Of a stretch of 64,000 bases of DNA, positions 1-8,666 are shown piece after piece (position 1 is the stretch's first letter; each line of letters begins with the position of its first letter). Below the pieces are notes generated by a model. It was given only the letters and a program-made list of their open reading frames with translations. It had not been told where the DNA came from and made no database searches. Source of the stretch: Microbacterium sp. H83. Lineage in GTDB: Bacteria; Actinomycetota; Actinomycetes; Actinomycetales; Microbacteriaceae. The translations under genes and the position numbers were made by a program. The stretch is taken from assembly GCF_001650405.1 (NCBI RefSeq), contig NZ_LWCU01000034.1, forward strand, positions 62,001 through 126,000, written 5' to 3'.

Positions 1-405
1 AACACCAACCACGGCGACGAGCGCGGCACGCTCGTCGGCTTCGTGTCCGACCAGAACGCCGACGACCTCTTCGCGCTCTCGGCCGAGGAGCGCAAGGAGC
101 GGATCCTCGAGTCGCTGTCGCACTACTACGGACCCGAGGCGAAGAACCCGGTCGTTTACTACGAGAGCGACTGGGGCACCGAGGAGTGGACGCGCGGCGC
201 GTACGCCGCGAGCTTCGACATGGGCGGTCTGCACCGCTACGGCGCCGACCTGCGCTCGGCGGTCGGACCCATCCACTTCGCCTGCAGCGACATGGCCGGC
301 GCCGGCTACCAGCACGTCGACGGAGCGATCCGCATGGGCCACCTGGCCGCGTCGAACATCGTCGAGGCGTCGCGTGCGGCCGGCGACGGGGTCGAGGTCG
401 GCTGA
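1..405 (+). CDS. flavin monoamine oxidase (putrescine oxidase-like), C-terminal 134 residues
   Basis: The 5' end lies outside the window; the frame is open from base 1 to TGA at 403-405. The visible part matches the C-terminal end of FAD-dependent amine oxidases: a substrate-side segment (GLHRYGADLRSAVGPIHFA), then the FAD-contacting motif SDMAGAGYQHVDGAIRMG followed by a final helix. The variant 'SD.AG.GYQHVDGA' is closer to bacterial putrescine oxidases than to plant or mammalian enzymes. Such enzymes oxidise putrescine to 4-aminobutanal, ammonia and hydrogen peroxide. The next genes (permease, two aldehyde dehydrogenases) fit polyamine breakdown. The stop overlaps the next ATG by one base. 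The exact substrate is inferred. Confidence 0.82.
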   Translation, partial: NTNHGDERGTLVGFVSDQNADDLFALSAEERKERILESLSHYYGPEAKNPVVYYESDWGTEEWTRGAYAASFDMGGLHRYGADLRSAVGPIHFACSDMAGAGYQHVDGAIRMGHLAASNIVEASRAAGDGVEVG

Positions 406-1289
406 TGAGCGGCTCGATCGTCGTCGGGTACACCGCGACGGATGCCGGAGCGGATGCCGCGGCGCTCGGCGCCCGCCTCGCCCGCAGCCTCGGAGCGGTG
501 CTGCACCTGGTGATCGTGCTCCCGAACGAGGGCACTCGGAACGCGGCCGTGGCCCCCGAGCGCGCCTACGAGGATCACATCCGCCGGCAGGGCAAGAAGT
601 GGCTCGAGGAGGCGGTGGTCCGGCTGCCGCAGGAGCTCGTGCGCAGCGGGCACGTGCGCTTCGGAGAGTCGTTCGCCGAGGGCCTCATCGCCGCCGGCGA
701 GGAGTTCGGCGCGCGGCTGATCGTCGTGGGAGCCGCGGGCGGCAGCCTGTTCGGCCGTCACCGCCTCGGCAGCGTCGCCTCGGAGCTCGTGCACTCGTCG
801 ACGATCCCCGTCGCGCTCGCGCCCGCGGGCACCGCCTCGCAGGACGATCACGTGCTGCCGCGCGTCACCGCCGCGGTCGGCACGCGCCCGGGTGCGGAGA
901 ACCTCGTCGACGAGGCGGTCGCGCTCGCCGGAGACGCGCAGGTCGGGCTCCGCCTGGTCTCGCTCGTGCCCTTCGACGTGCCGCCGGGGCTCGACACCGG
1001 CGCGATCCGCCTCGTGGGCAGCGCCCACGCCGACGACGTGCGCGCCGTCGCCCAGGAGCTCCTGCCCGCCGACCTCGACGCCGTCGTCGAGGAGGCGCCC
1101 GGCGACAGCGTCGAGGACGCCGTCGCCCACCTCACCTGGCTCCCCGGCGAGGTCGTCCTCGTCGGCTCGAGCCGCCTGGCGCAGCCGCGCCGCCTCTTCC
1201 TGGGCTCCACCGCGGCGAAGATGCTGCACGAGCTGCCCGTTCCCATGATCGTCGTCCCGCGCACCCGCGCCGAAGCAGGAGTCCGCTGA
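405..1289 (+). CDS. universal stress protein, two tandem UspA domains
   Basis: A 294-residue soluble protein with two UspA folds. The first domain begins SGSIVVGYTATDAGADA and carries an ATP-type loop (GAAGGSLFGRHRLGS) near residues 110-125. The second ends with the matching loop GSSRLAQPRRLFLGS and the typical beta strand PVPMIVVP. Tandem-domain Usp proteins are common in actinobacteria and usually bind ATP. The ATG at 405 is chosen because it overlaps the upstream stop and gives the canonical Usp N-terminus. The stop overlaps the start of the permease, so it belongs to the amine catabolic operon. Its role there is not clear from sequence; coping with stress from peroxide-generating oxidation is only a guess. 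Confidence 0.85.
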   Translation: MSGSIVVGYTATDAGADAAALGARLARSLGAVLHLVIVLPNEGTRNAAVAPERAYEDHIRRQGKKWLEEAVVRLPQELVRSGHVRFGESFAEGLIAAGEEFGARLIVVGAAGGSLFGRHRLGSVASELVHSSTIPVALAPAGTASQDDHVLPRVTAAVGTRPGAENLVDEAVALAGDAQVGLRLVSLVPFDVPPGLDTGAIRLVGSAHADDVRAVAQELLPADLDAVVEEAPGDSVEDAVAHLTWLPGEVVLVGSSRLAQPRRLFLGSTAAKMLHELPVPMIVVPRTRAEAGVR

Positions 1290-2833
1290 TGAGCAGCTCG
1301 AACCGGGCGACGGAGCCCGTATCCGGTGTGACGACCGGCATCTCGCAGAAGGGCCTCAGCGCCGGCGCGGTGGGCGTGCTCGGCGCCGTCGTCATCGGAG
1401 TATCGACCATCGCCCCGGCGTACACGCTGACGGCATCCCTCGGCCCGACCGTCGCGGTCGTGGGCACGCAGGTGCCGGCGATCATCCTCGTCGGCTTCAT
1501 CCCGATGCTGCTGACCGCCTTCGGCTACCGCGAGCTCAACCGCGAGATGCCCGACTCCGGCACGTCCTTCACCTGGGGCGTCCGGGCGTTCGGCCCGTGG
1601 ATCGGGTGGATGACGGGCTGGGGCCTCATCGCCGCGACCGTGATCGTGCTCTCGAACCTCGCGGGCATCGCCGTCGAGTTCCTGTTCCTGCTCATCGCGC
1701 AGCTGAGCGGCAATCCCGGCATCGCCGACCTCGCCTTCAACCCGTTCATCAACGTCGTCGTCTGTCTGCTGTTCATGCTCGGGGCGACGCTGGTGTCGTA
1801 CCGCGACATGCAGACGACGCAGAAGTTCCAGTACATCCTCGTGGGCTTCCAGGTGCTGGTCCTCGTCGTCTTCGCGACCGTCGCGATCGTGAAGGCTCTC
1901 GACGGCGAGGCGCCCGACCCCACCGCGTTCTCCTGGTCGTGGTTCAACCCGTTCGAGGTGCCCTCGTTCAGCGCCTTCGCCGCGGGTCTGTCGCTGTCGA
2001 TCTTCATCTTCTGGGGCTGGGATGTCGTCCTCACCATGAACGAGGAGACCAAGCATCCCGCGAAGACCCCAGGTCGCGCCGCGATGGTCACGGTCTTCGT
2101 GGTCGTCAGCCTGTACCTGCTGCTGGCGATCGGACTCATCATGTTCGCGGGCGTCGGCGACGGCGAGCTGGGCCTGGCGAACGAGGACATCTCGGCCAAC
2201 GTGTTCTTCGCCCTGTCCGACCCGATCCTCGGGCCGCTCGCGTTCCTGGTGTCGCTCGCCGTGCTGTCCAGCTCGGCGGCGTCGCTGCAGTCCACCGCGG
2301 TCGGCCCCGCGCGCACGCTGCTCGCGATGGGGCACTACGGCGCCCTGCCGAAGAAGTTCGCCCGCGTCAGCCCGCGGTTCTTCACCCCCGGCTACTCGAC
2401 GATCGTGTCGGCCGTCGTCGCCTCGGTGTTCTACGCGGTCATGCGCCTCGTGAGCGAGAACGTCCTCACTGACACGATCCTGTCGCTGGGCATGATGATC
2501 TGCTTCTACTACGGACTCACCGCGTTCGCGTGCGTCTGGTACTTCCGGAAGCAGTGGTTCGACTCGGCGCGCAGCTTCTTCTTCACGTTCCTGTTCCCGC
2601 TCGTCGGCGGCGCGATCCTCGCCGTGCTGTTCGTCACGACGCTCATCGACTCGATGGACCCGGCCTACGGCAGCGGGTCGAGCATCGGCGGCCTCGGCCT
2701 CGTGTTCGTCCTCGGCGTCGGCATCATCGTGGTCGGCATCGTCGTGATGATCTGGCAGTCGATCACGCGGCCCGCGTTCTTCCGCGGCGAGACCCTGACC
2801 GCCGACGCTCCGCCGAGCCTCCGTCGTCGCTGA
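1289..2833 (+). CDS. APC-superfamily amino acid/polyamine permease
   Basis: A 514-residue integral membrane protein with about 12-14 predicted hydrophobic helices. The first helix contains GAVVIGVSTIAPAYTLTASLG, which resembles the broken TM1 of amino acid-polyamine-organocation transporters, and TM6 contains FIFWGWDVVLTMNEETKHPAKTPG, the usual APC signature. The ATG at 1289 overlaps the stop of the stress-protein gene (TGATG). Placement between an amine oxidase and two aldehyde dehydrogenases suggests uptake of putrescine or a related amine. The substrate cannot be read from sequence, and other amino acids remain possible. Confidence 0.85.
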   Translation: MSSSNRATEPVSGVTTGISQKGLSAGAVGVLGAVVIGVSTIAPAYTLTASLGPTVAVVGTQVPAIILVGFIPMLLTAFGYRELNREMPDSGTSFTWGVRAFGPWIGWMTGWGLIAATVIVLSNLAGIAVEFLFLLIAQLSGNPGIADLAFNPFINVVVCLLFMLGATLVSYRDMQTTQKFQYILVGFQVLVLVVFATVAIVKALDGEAPDPTAFSWSWFNPFEVPSFSAFAAGLSLSIFIFWGWDVVLTMNEETKHPAKTPGRAAMVTVFVVVSLYLLLAIGLIMFAGVGDGELGLANEDISANVFFALSDPILGPLAFLVSLAVLSSSAASLQSTAVGPARTLLAMGHYGALPKKFARVSPRFFTPGYSTIVSAVVASVFYAVMRLVSENVLTDTILSLGMMICFYYGLTAFACVWYFRKQWFDSARSFFFTFLFPLVGGAILAVLFVTTLIDSMDPAYGSGSSIGGLGLVFVLGVGIIVVGIVVMIWQSITRPAFFRGETLTADAPPSLRRR

Positions 2834-2891
2834 CGCGACGGACACCGGCTCCCCGACACCTCAGCCGTACGCCCCCAGAGAAAGAGAACCC

Positions 2892-4358
2892 ATGAGCACT
2901 CAGACAGAGCAGGCGCTGCTCGACAGCATCCCCACCGGCCTCTTCATCGGCGGCGAGTGGATCGACGGCGAGACCGGCGCGACGTTCGACGTCATCGACC
3001 CGTCGACCGGAGACGTGATCCGCACGATCGCCGACGCGACGCCGGGCGACGGCATCCGCGCTCTGGATGCGGCCGTGGCCGCGCAGGACTCGTGGGCCGC
3101 GACCGCCCCGCGCACCCGCAGCGACATCCTCCGCCGGGCGTTCGACCTCGTGCAGGAGCACAAGGAGGACCTCGCGCTGCTGATGACCCTCGAGATGGGC
3201 AAGCCGCTCGCCGAGGCCCGCGGCGAGGTGGTCTACGGCGGCGAGTTCCTCCGCTGGTTCAGCGAGGAGGCCGTGCGCATCAGCGGCCGCTACGGCATCA
3301 ACCCCGAGGGCACCGGCCACATGGTCGTGTCGCAGCGCCCGGTCGGTCCCTCGTTCTTCGTGACGCCGTGGAACTTCCCGTTCGCGATGGCGACGCGCAA
3401 GATCGCGCCCGCGCTGGCGGCCGGCTGCACCGTCGTGATCAAGCCCCCGGCACTCACGCCGCTCACCACGATCTTCTTCACCTCGCTGCTCGAGAGGGCC
3501 GGGCTCCCCAAGGGCGTCGTCAACGTCGTGCAGACCTCGAAGTCGTCGGCCCTGTCGGCGCCGATCATCGCCGACCCGCGGCTGCGCAAGCTGTCGTTCA
3601 CCGGCTCGACCGAGGTGGGGCGCAAGCTCATCGCGCAGGCCGCCGAGGGCGTGCTGCGCGTCTCGATGGAGCTCGGCGGCAACGCGCCGTTCGTCGTGTT
3701 CGACGACGCCGACCTCGACAAGGCGGTCGACGGCGCGCTGGCCGCGAAGTTCCGCAACATCGGCCAGGCCTGCACCGCCGCCAACCGCTTCATCGTGCAC
3801 AAGGACGTCGCCGGCGAGTTCGCCAAGCGCGTCACCGAGCGCGTCCAGGCGATGAAGATCGGCCGCGGCACCGAGGACGGCGTCGCGATCGGCCCGCTCA
3901 TCGACGAGGATGCCGTCGCCAAGGCCGGCGAGCTCGTCGACGACGCCGTCGAGCGCGGCGCCACCCTGCTCGCGGGCGGCAAGGCGCTCGAGGGCACCGG
4001 CACGTTCTACGAGCCCACCGTGCTCACCGACGTCGTCGCCGGATCCGCGATCCTCCGCGAGGAGATCTTCGGACCGGTGCTCGCGATCGCGACGTTCGAG
4101 ACCGAGGAGGAGGCCGTGCGCCTCGCGAACGACACCGAATACGGTCTCGTCTCGTACGTGTTCACCGAGAACCTGCAGCGCGGTCAGCGGATGATCGATG
4201 GCCTCGAGACGGGCATGATGGGTCTCAACGTGGGCGTGGTGTCGAACGCCGCCGCCCCCTTCGGAGGCGTCAAGCAGTCGGGCGTCGGCCGCGAGGGCGG
4301 TCTCGAGGGCATCCACGAGTACCTGTCCACCAAGTACACGCTGATCCCGGTCTCCTGA
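2892..4358 (+). CDS. NAD(P)-dependent aldehyde dehydrogenase, succinate-semialdehyde dehydrogenase type
   Basis: A 488-residue ALDH, the usual family length. Motifs include the NAD-site segment FFVTPWNFPFAMATRKIAPA, the glycine motif SFTGSTEVGRKL, the general-base Glu in SMELGGNAPFVVFDDADLD, the catalytic Cys in GQACTAANRF, and EEIFGPVLAI. It resembles GabD-type succinate-semialdehyde dehydrogenases. A purine-rich SD (agagaaagagaa) precedes the ATG. It follows the permease by 58 bp and precedes a second ALDH by 26 bp. The likely role is the last step of putrescine breakdown, succinate semialdehyde to succinate; the alternative is the first aldehyde step. Confidence 0.85.
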   Translation: MSTQTEQALLDSIPTGLFIGGEWIDGETGATFDVIDPSTGDVIRTIADATPGDGIRALDAAVAAQDSWAATAPRTRSDILRRAFDLVQEHKEDLALLMTLEMGKPLAEARGEVVYGGEFLRWFSEEAVRISGRYGINPEGTGHMVVSQRPVGPSFFVTPWNFPFAMATRKIAPALAAGCTVVIKPPALTPLTTIFFTSLLERAGLPKGVVNVVQTSKSSALSAPIIADPRLRKLSFTGSTEVGRKLIAQAAEGVLRVSMELGGNAPFVVFDDADLDKAVDGALAAKFRNIGQACTAANRFIVHKDVAGEFAKRVTERVQAMKIGRGTEDGVAIGPLIDEDAVAKAGELVDDAVERGATLLAGGKALEGTGTFYEPTVLTDVVAGSAILREEIFGPVLAIATFETEEEAVRLANDTEYGLVSYVFTENLQRGQRMIDGLETGMMGLNVGVVSNAAAPFGGVKQSGVGREGGLEGIHEYLSTKYTLIPVS

Positions 4359-4384
4359 CCGGACGACTCAGAGGAGGAGAGAAC

Positions 4385-5749
4385 ATGACCGATTACGCCG
4401 TCATCAACCCCGCCACCGGAGAGACGCTGGCGTCCTTCGACACGTTCACCGACGCCCAGATCGAGGAGGCGGTGGCGGCCGCCGACACCGCGCACCGCGA
4501 GTGGTCGCGCTCGTCGACGGTCGCCGAGCGCGCCGCGCTGATCCGCCGCGTCGCCGAGCTGCACCGCGAGCACCGCGAGTCGCTCGCCGACATCTTCGTC
4601 CGGGAGATGGGCAAGCCGCGCGAGGCGGCGCTCGGGGAGGTCGACTTCGCGGCCGACATCGCCGAGTACTACGCCGACCAGGCCGAGGCGATCATGGCCG
4701 ACCAGCCGATCGCGATCCTGGGGGAGGGGTCGGCGATCATCCGCCGCTCGTCGCTCGGACCGCTCGTGGGCATCATGCCGTGGAACTTCCCGGCGTACCA
4801 GATCGTCCGCTTCGCCGCGCCGAACCTCATCGTCGGCAACACGATCCTGCTCAAGCCGGCACCGCAGTGCCCCGAGTCGTCGACCGCGATCGCCGCGATC
4901 TACGACGAGGCGGGCTTCCCGCCCGGCGCCTACCAGAACGTCCTCGCGACGAACGAGCAGATCGCGGGCATGATCGCCGACCCGCGCGTGCAGGGCGTCT
5001 CGCTCACGGGCTCCGAGCGCGCCGGCGCCGCGGTCGCCGAGGTCGCCGGGCGCCACCTCAAGAAGGTCGCCCTCGAACTCGGCGGGTCCGACCCGTTCAT
5101 CGTGCTCTCGACGGACGACCTCGACGCGACCGTGCAGGCCGGCGTCGACGCGCGTCTCGACAACAACGGCCAGGCATGCAACGGCGCCAAGCGGTTCATC
5201 ATCGTCGACGGCCTGTACGACGCGTTCGTCGAGAAGTTCACGGCCGCGATGGCAGCCGTCGAGGCGACCGACCCGATGCGCGACGACACCGTGCTCGGCC
5301 CGGTCTCGTCGGAGACGGCCGCCGAGAACCTGCAGAAGCAGATCGACAGGGCGGTCGAGCAGGGCGCGACGCTGCTGACCGGCGGCACGCGCGACGGGGC
5401 GTTCTTCGCGCCGACCGTGCTGGCCGACGTCACGCCGGCGATGGACGTGTACCGGGAGGAGCTGTTCGGGCCGGCGGCGGTCGTGTACCGCGCCGCCGAC
5501 GAGCAGGCGGCGGTCGACCTGGCGAACGACACGACGTTCGGCCTCGGCTCGTACGTCTTCACGACGGACGCCGAGCAGGCGGAGCGCGTGGCCGACGGGA
5601 TCGAGGCGGGCATGGTCTACGTCAACCTCGTGCTCGCGGACAGCCCGGAGCTGCCGTTCGGCGGCATCAAGCGCAGCGGCACTGCTCGCGAGCTCGGGCA
5701 CCTCGCCGCCGACGAGTTCGTCAACAAGAAGCTCATCCGCGTCGGCTGA
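4385..5749 (+). CDS. aldehyde dehydrogenase (aminobutyraldehyde or succinate-semialdehyde type)
   Basis: A 454-residue ALDH, shorter than its neighbour and typical of the SSADH-like group (starts TDYAVINPATGETLASF). It has PWNFPAYQIVRFAAPNLIVGN, the motif LTGSERAGAAVAEVAG, the base Glu in ALELGGSDPFIVL, the catalytic Cys in GQACNGAKRF, and EELFGPAAVVY. A strong SD, gaggaggagagaac, precedes the ATG. It is the last gene before a clear terminator. With the amine oxidase upstream, the pair of dehydrogenases could carry 4-aminobutanal to GABA and succinate semialdehyde to succinate. Which one does which cannot be told from sequence. No GABA transaminase is present in the visible part. Confidence 0.83.
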   Translation: MTDYAVINPATGETLASFDTFTDAQIEEAVAAADTAHREWSRSSTVAERAALIRRVAELHREHRESLADIFVREMGKPREAALGEVDFAADIAEYYADQAEAIMADQPIAILGEGSAIIRRSSLGPLVGIMPWNFPAYQIVRFAAPNLIVGNTILLKPAPQCPESSTAIAAIYDEAGFPPGAYQNVLATNEQIAGMIADPRVQGVSLTGSERAGAAVAEVAGRHLKKVALELGGSDPFIVLSTDDLDATVQAGVDARLDNNGQACNGAKRFIIVDGLYDAFVEKFTAAMAAVEATDPMRDDTVLGPVSSETAAENLQKQIDRAVEQGATLLTGGTRDGAFFAPTVLADVTPAMDVYREELFGPAAVVYRAADEQAAVDLANDTTFGLGSYVFTTDAEQAERVADGIEAGMVYVNLVLADSPELPFGGIKRSGTARELGHLAADEFVNKKLIRVG

Positions 5750-5763
5750 GCAGTCGGGCGAAG

Positions 5764-5794
5764 AGGGGCGGATGCTGCGGCATCCGCCCCTTTT
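5764..5794 (+). terminator. rho-independent terminator of the amine catabolism operon
   Basis: A perfect inverted repeat (ggggcggatgc, loop tgc, then gcatccgcccc) is followed by tttt, 15 bp after the aldehyde dehydrogenase stop. Confidence 0.85.
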
Positions 5795-5803
5795 CCCGTT
5801 TCA

Positions 5804-5895
5804 GCCCCGGACCCGTTCCGGCCCCGGACCCGTTCCGGCCCGGGTACCCGTTCCGGCCCGGGTACCCGTTCCGGCCCCGGTACCCGTTCGTGCCG
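5804..5895. repeat. short GC-rich tandem repeat, 17-18 bp, five units
   Basis: Five consecutive units built on gccccggacccgttccg and its variant gcccgggtacccgttccg lie directly after the terminator. A sixth, isolated match (gaggtacccgttcgtgcc) lies near 5935. No gene is supported here; the open frames are a by-product of GC content. Confidence 0.85.
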
Positions 5896-5955
5896 TCGGT
5901 TCCTGTCGTCTGTTGCTGTCGTCCTCTCCCGCCGAGGTACCCGTTCGTGCCGCCC

Positions 5956-6774
5956 CGGACTTGTCGTCTGCAGGGTCGAAGCTCGGATGCAGGCCCGAAA
6001 CGAGGTTCTGGGCATGCAGACGTGCGTCGGGCATGCAGATGAGACCCGGGCGTGGGACGGGGTGCTCGATACGGCGTCCGAGCACGAGATCCGTACCATG
6101 CGGGCGACGCGAGGTGGCGGATGCTCTGGACATGGCTTCCGGACTTGTCGTCTGCAGGGTCGAAGACCGGGTGCAGGCCCGAAACGAGGTTCTGAGCATG
6201 CAGACGTGTTTCGGGCATGCAGATGAGACCCGGGCGTGGGACGGGGTGCTCGATACGGCGTCCGGGAAGGAGGTCCGCACTTTGCCGGCGACCGGCGGCT
6301 GATGCTCGGGCCATGGCTTCCGGACCTTCCGTCTGCAGGGTCGAAAACCGGATGCATGCCCGAAACGAGGTTCTGGGCATGCAGACGTGCGTCGGGCATG
6401 CAGATGAGACCCGGGCGTGGGACGGGGTGCTCGAGACGGCGTCCGAGCACGAGATCCGTACCATGCGGGCGACGCGAGGTGACGGATGCTCGGGCCATGG
6501 CTTCCGCACTTGTCGTACGCAGGTTCGAAAACCGGATGCAGGCCCGAAACGAGGTTCTGAGCATGCAGACGTGGTTCGGGCACGCAGATGAGACCCGGGC
6601 GTGGGACGGGGTGCTCGATACGGCGTCCGAGCACGAGATCCGCAGTATGCGGGCGACGCGAGGTGGCGGATGCTTTGGACACGGCTTCCGGACCTTCCGT
6701 CTGCAGGGTCGAAAACCGGATGCATGCCCGAAAGCAGGTTCTGGGCATGCAGACGTGTTTCGGGCATGCAGATG
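5956..6774. repeat. 181-184 bp tandem repeat, four full units plus two partial units
   Basis: Units begin with gcatgcagacgtg at 6012, 6196, 6377, 6561 and 6745, giving periods of 184, 181, 184 and 184. A partial unit precedes 6012 and the last copy stops matching near 6774. Each unit holds the stretch gagacccgggcgtgggacgg and ends at an imperfect inverted repeat with arms tgcatgccc and gggcatgca around cgaaacgaggttct. The unit is not a multiple of three, so the same text appears in all minus-strand frames, which argues against coding. The whole 1.14-kb gap between the convergent neighbours (5750-6891) holds only these repeats, the terminator and degenerate GGGAC-rich sequence from 6775 to 6890. 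Confidence 0.92.
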
Positions 6775-6891
6775 ACAGGGCCAGGACGGGACCGGACCAG
6801 GACAGGACGCGGCCAGGCCAACGGCGGGCAAGGACGGGACGGGGTCAGGGACAGGGCCAAGGCCGGGACAGGGCCGCGAGGCGGAGCGACG

Positions 6892-7542
6892 TCAGTCGGC
6901 ATGTCCGAGGTAGGCGAGCACGGCGAGGACCCGGCGGTTGACGCCCGCGCCGGTGGCGACGCCGAGCTTCGTGAAGATCGTGTTGATGTGCTTCTCGACG
7001 CCGCTCTGGCTGACGAACAGGCGCTCGGCGATCCCCGCGTTGCTGTGTCCCTCGGCGATCAGCTCGAGCACGGCCGCCTCCCGCTCGCTGAGTTCCGCCA
7101 TACGCGGGTCAGGGCCCGACCGGTCGGCGATCAGCCGTCGGATGACCTCGGGATCGAAGGCCACGCCGCCGTCCGCGACCCGTACGATCGCGTCGAGGAA
7201 TCCGGCGATGTCGGCGACGCGGTCCTTGAGCAGGTAGCCGACGCCCCCGCCGCCGTCGAGCAGCTCGCTCGCGTACCGCCTCTCGACATGCTGCGAGAGC
7301 ACGAGCACGGCGACGCCGGCGTGCTCGCGGCGGATGCGCAGCGCGGCGCGGATGCCCTCGTCGACGTAGTCCGGCGGCATCCGTACGTCGACGATCACGA
7401 GGTCGGGTCGGTCGACCCGCAGGGCGGCCATCAGCGCATCCGCGTCGGCCACCGACGCGACGACCTCGTGACCCTCTGCGACGAGCAGCTGCACGATGCC
7501 CTCGCGGAGCAGCGTCGAATCCTCGGCGATGGCTATGCGCAC
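6892..7542 (-). CDS. LuxR/NarL-family response regulator
   Basis: 216 residues. The N-terminal receiver domain starts MRIAIAEDSTLLREGIVQLL, has the phospho-acceptor Asp in LVIVDVRMPP (about residue 52) and the conserved Lys in VGYLLKDRV. The C-terminal LuxR helix-turn-helix reads LSEREAAVLELIAEGHSNAGIAERLFVS followed by VEKHINTIFTKLG. The start overlaps the stop of the histidine kinase by 10 bp, so the two are co-translated. It is probably phosphorylated by that kinase and controls unknown targets; the gene order makes the DedA protein a candidate. Confidence 0.93.
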   Translation of the reverse strand: MRIAIAEDSTLLREGIVQLLVAEGHEVVASVADADALMAALRVDRPDLVIVDVRMPPDYVDEGIRAALRIRREHAGVAVLVLSQHVERRYASELLDGGGGVGYLLKDRVADIAGFLDAIVRVADGGVAFDPEVIRRLIADRSGPDPRMAELSEREAAVLELIAEGHSNAGIAERLFVSQSGVEKHINTIFTKLGVATGAGVNRRVLAVLAYLGHAD

Positions 7543-8666
7543 GGGATCACCGCCTCGATGACGGTCGGTCCGCCCGGCGGGCTCTGCACGTGCAGCACGC
7601 CGTCGCGCGCGGCGACCCGCGAGGCGATGCCGGTGAGGCCGGGGCCCGAGGCATCCGCGCCGCCGACGCCGTCGTCCTCCACCGTCACGGAGAGGAACGC
7701 GGGCTCGCTGCGCACCCGGATGCGGATGCTGCGCGCCTGCGCGTGCTTGATCGCGTTCGTGACGGCCTCACTGGCGACGAAGTAGGCCGCGGTCTGCGCG
7801 GCGCGACCCTCGTCGGGAAGCGCGTCGACCACGAGGTGCACGGGCATCGAGACGCGGTCCCGCAGGGCTTCGAGGGCTGCGGCGAGGCCGTCGCGCTCGA
7901 GCATCTCGGGGTAGGTGCGCCAGGCGACGTCGCGGAGGTCGTCGAGGATGTGCTGCGTCTCGCGGCGAGCACCGCTGAGCAGCCCGGCGGCGTCATCCGG
8001 CTCCGCCCTCTCGGCGCGCGCGAGCAGGATCGACAGCGCCACCACGCGCTGCTGCACGCCGTCGTGGATGTCGCGCTCGATGCGACGGCGCTCGGCGTCG
8101 ACGGCCGACACGACCTCGTCGAGTGTCGCATGCAGGCGCACGACCTCGTCCGAGAGCTCTCCGGCGCCCGGTCGCTGGAACGACTCCCAGATCCGACGCT
8201 CGAGCCAGGCGATGCCTCCGAGCCCGGAGAAGGCGAGGAACAGGAGCACGAGGCCCGGGACGACGAAGAGGCCGACGGTGACCCAGGTCACATGTCCCGG
8301 ACGCGCGCTGAAGAGCGCGACCGGGCCGCCGGTGGTCGCGGCGACGAGCATCTGCACGCCCACCACGACACCCGCCCCGATCAGCACGAGGATGCACAGC
8401 ACCACCGCCTGCAGCAGCGCCGAGAGAGCGAGGAGACCGCGCTGGCGCGCGGCCCGCGGGGGAGTGGGGCGAGGGATGCCGTCGATCCAGGTGAGACGCG
8501 CGGCGAGCCTCCTGACGACGGCCGATGCCGGTCGTCGGGGCGCCGTGACGACGGAGAGCAGGGTGGGCGCGAGCATCCACACCGCGGCGGCGGTGCCGCC
8601 CAGCATCCGCGCCAGGTCCCGCGCGATCGCTCGCGGTGGAGCCGGATCGGGGGCGAGGGGCGTCAT
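7533..8666 (-). CDS. sensor histidine kinase, NarL/DesK type (HisKA_3)
   Basis: 377 residues when started at the ATG at 8666, which overlaps the upstream DedA stop as ATGA. The N-terminal half has about three to four membrane helices, two of them being LLALSALLQAVVLCILVLIG and VTVGLFVVPGLVLLFLAFSG. The dimerisation/phosphoacceptor segment is RRRIERDIHDGVQQRVVALS with His as the phosphorylation site. The ATPase domain shows the N-box EAVTNAIKHAQ and the G-box VEDDGVGGADASGPGLTGIA. It is the partner of the LuxR-type regulator downstream. The signal is unknown. A longer open frame reaches 9347 but would run through the DedA gene. Confidence 0.9.
   Translation of the reverse strand: MTPLAPDPAPPRAIARDLARMLGGTAAAVWMLAPTLLSVVTAPRRPASAVVRRLAARLTWIDGIPRPTPPRAARQRGLLALSALLQAVVLCILVLIGAGVVVGVQMLVAATTGGPVALFSARPGHVTWVTVGLFVVPGLVLLFLAFSGLGGIAWLERRIWESFQRPGAGELSDEVVRLHATLDEVVSAVDAERRRIERDIHDGVQQRVVALSILLARAERAEPDDAAGLLSGARRETQHILDDLRDVAWRTYPEMLERDGLAAALEALRDRVSMPVHLVVDALPDEGRAAQTAAYFVASEAVTNAIKHAQARSIRIRVRSEPAFLSVTVEDDGVGGADASGPGLTGIASRVAARDGVLHVQSPPGGPTVIEAVIPCA

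Noticed and set aside
848..2845. 665-codon minus-strand frame over the permease and stress protein
   Set aside because: It is the antisense shadow of high-GC genes and shows only Arg/Glu/Asp-rich text with no domain.
5956..6774. CRISPR array
   Set aside because: Units are 181-184 bp and nearly identical throughout; there are no short direct repeats with variable spacers and no cas genes.
5617..6902. Long minus-strand open frames (315-404 codons) in the repeat region
   Set aside because: All three frames repeat the same text because the 181-184 bp unit is not a multiple of three. They have no domain match, no SD-start pattern and overlap the flanking real genes.
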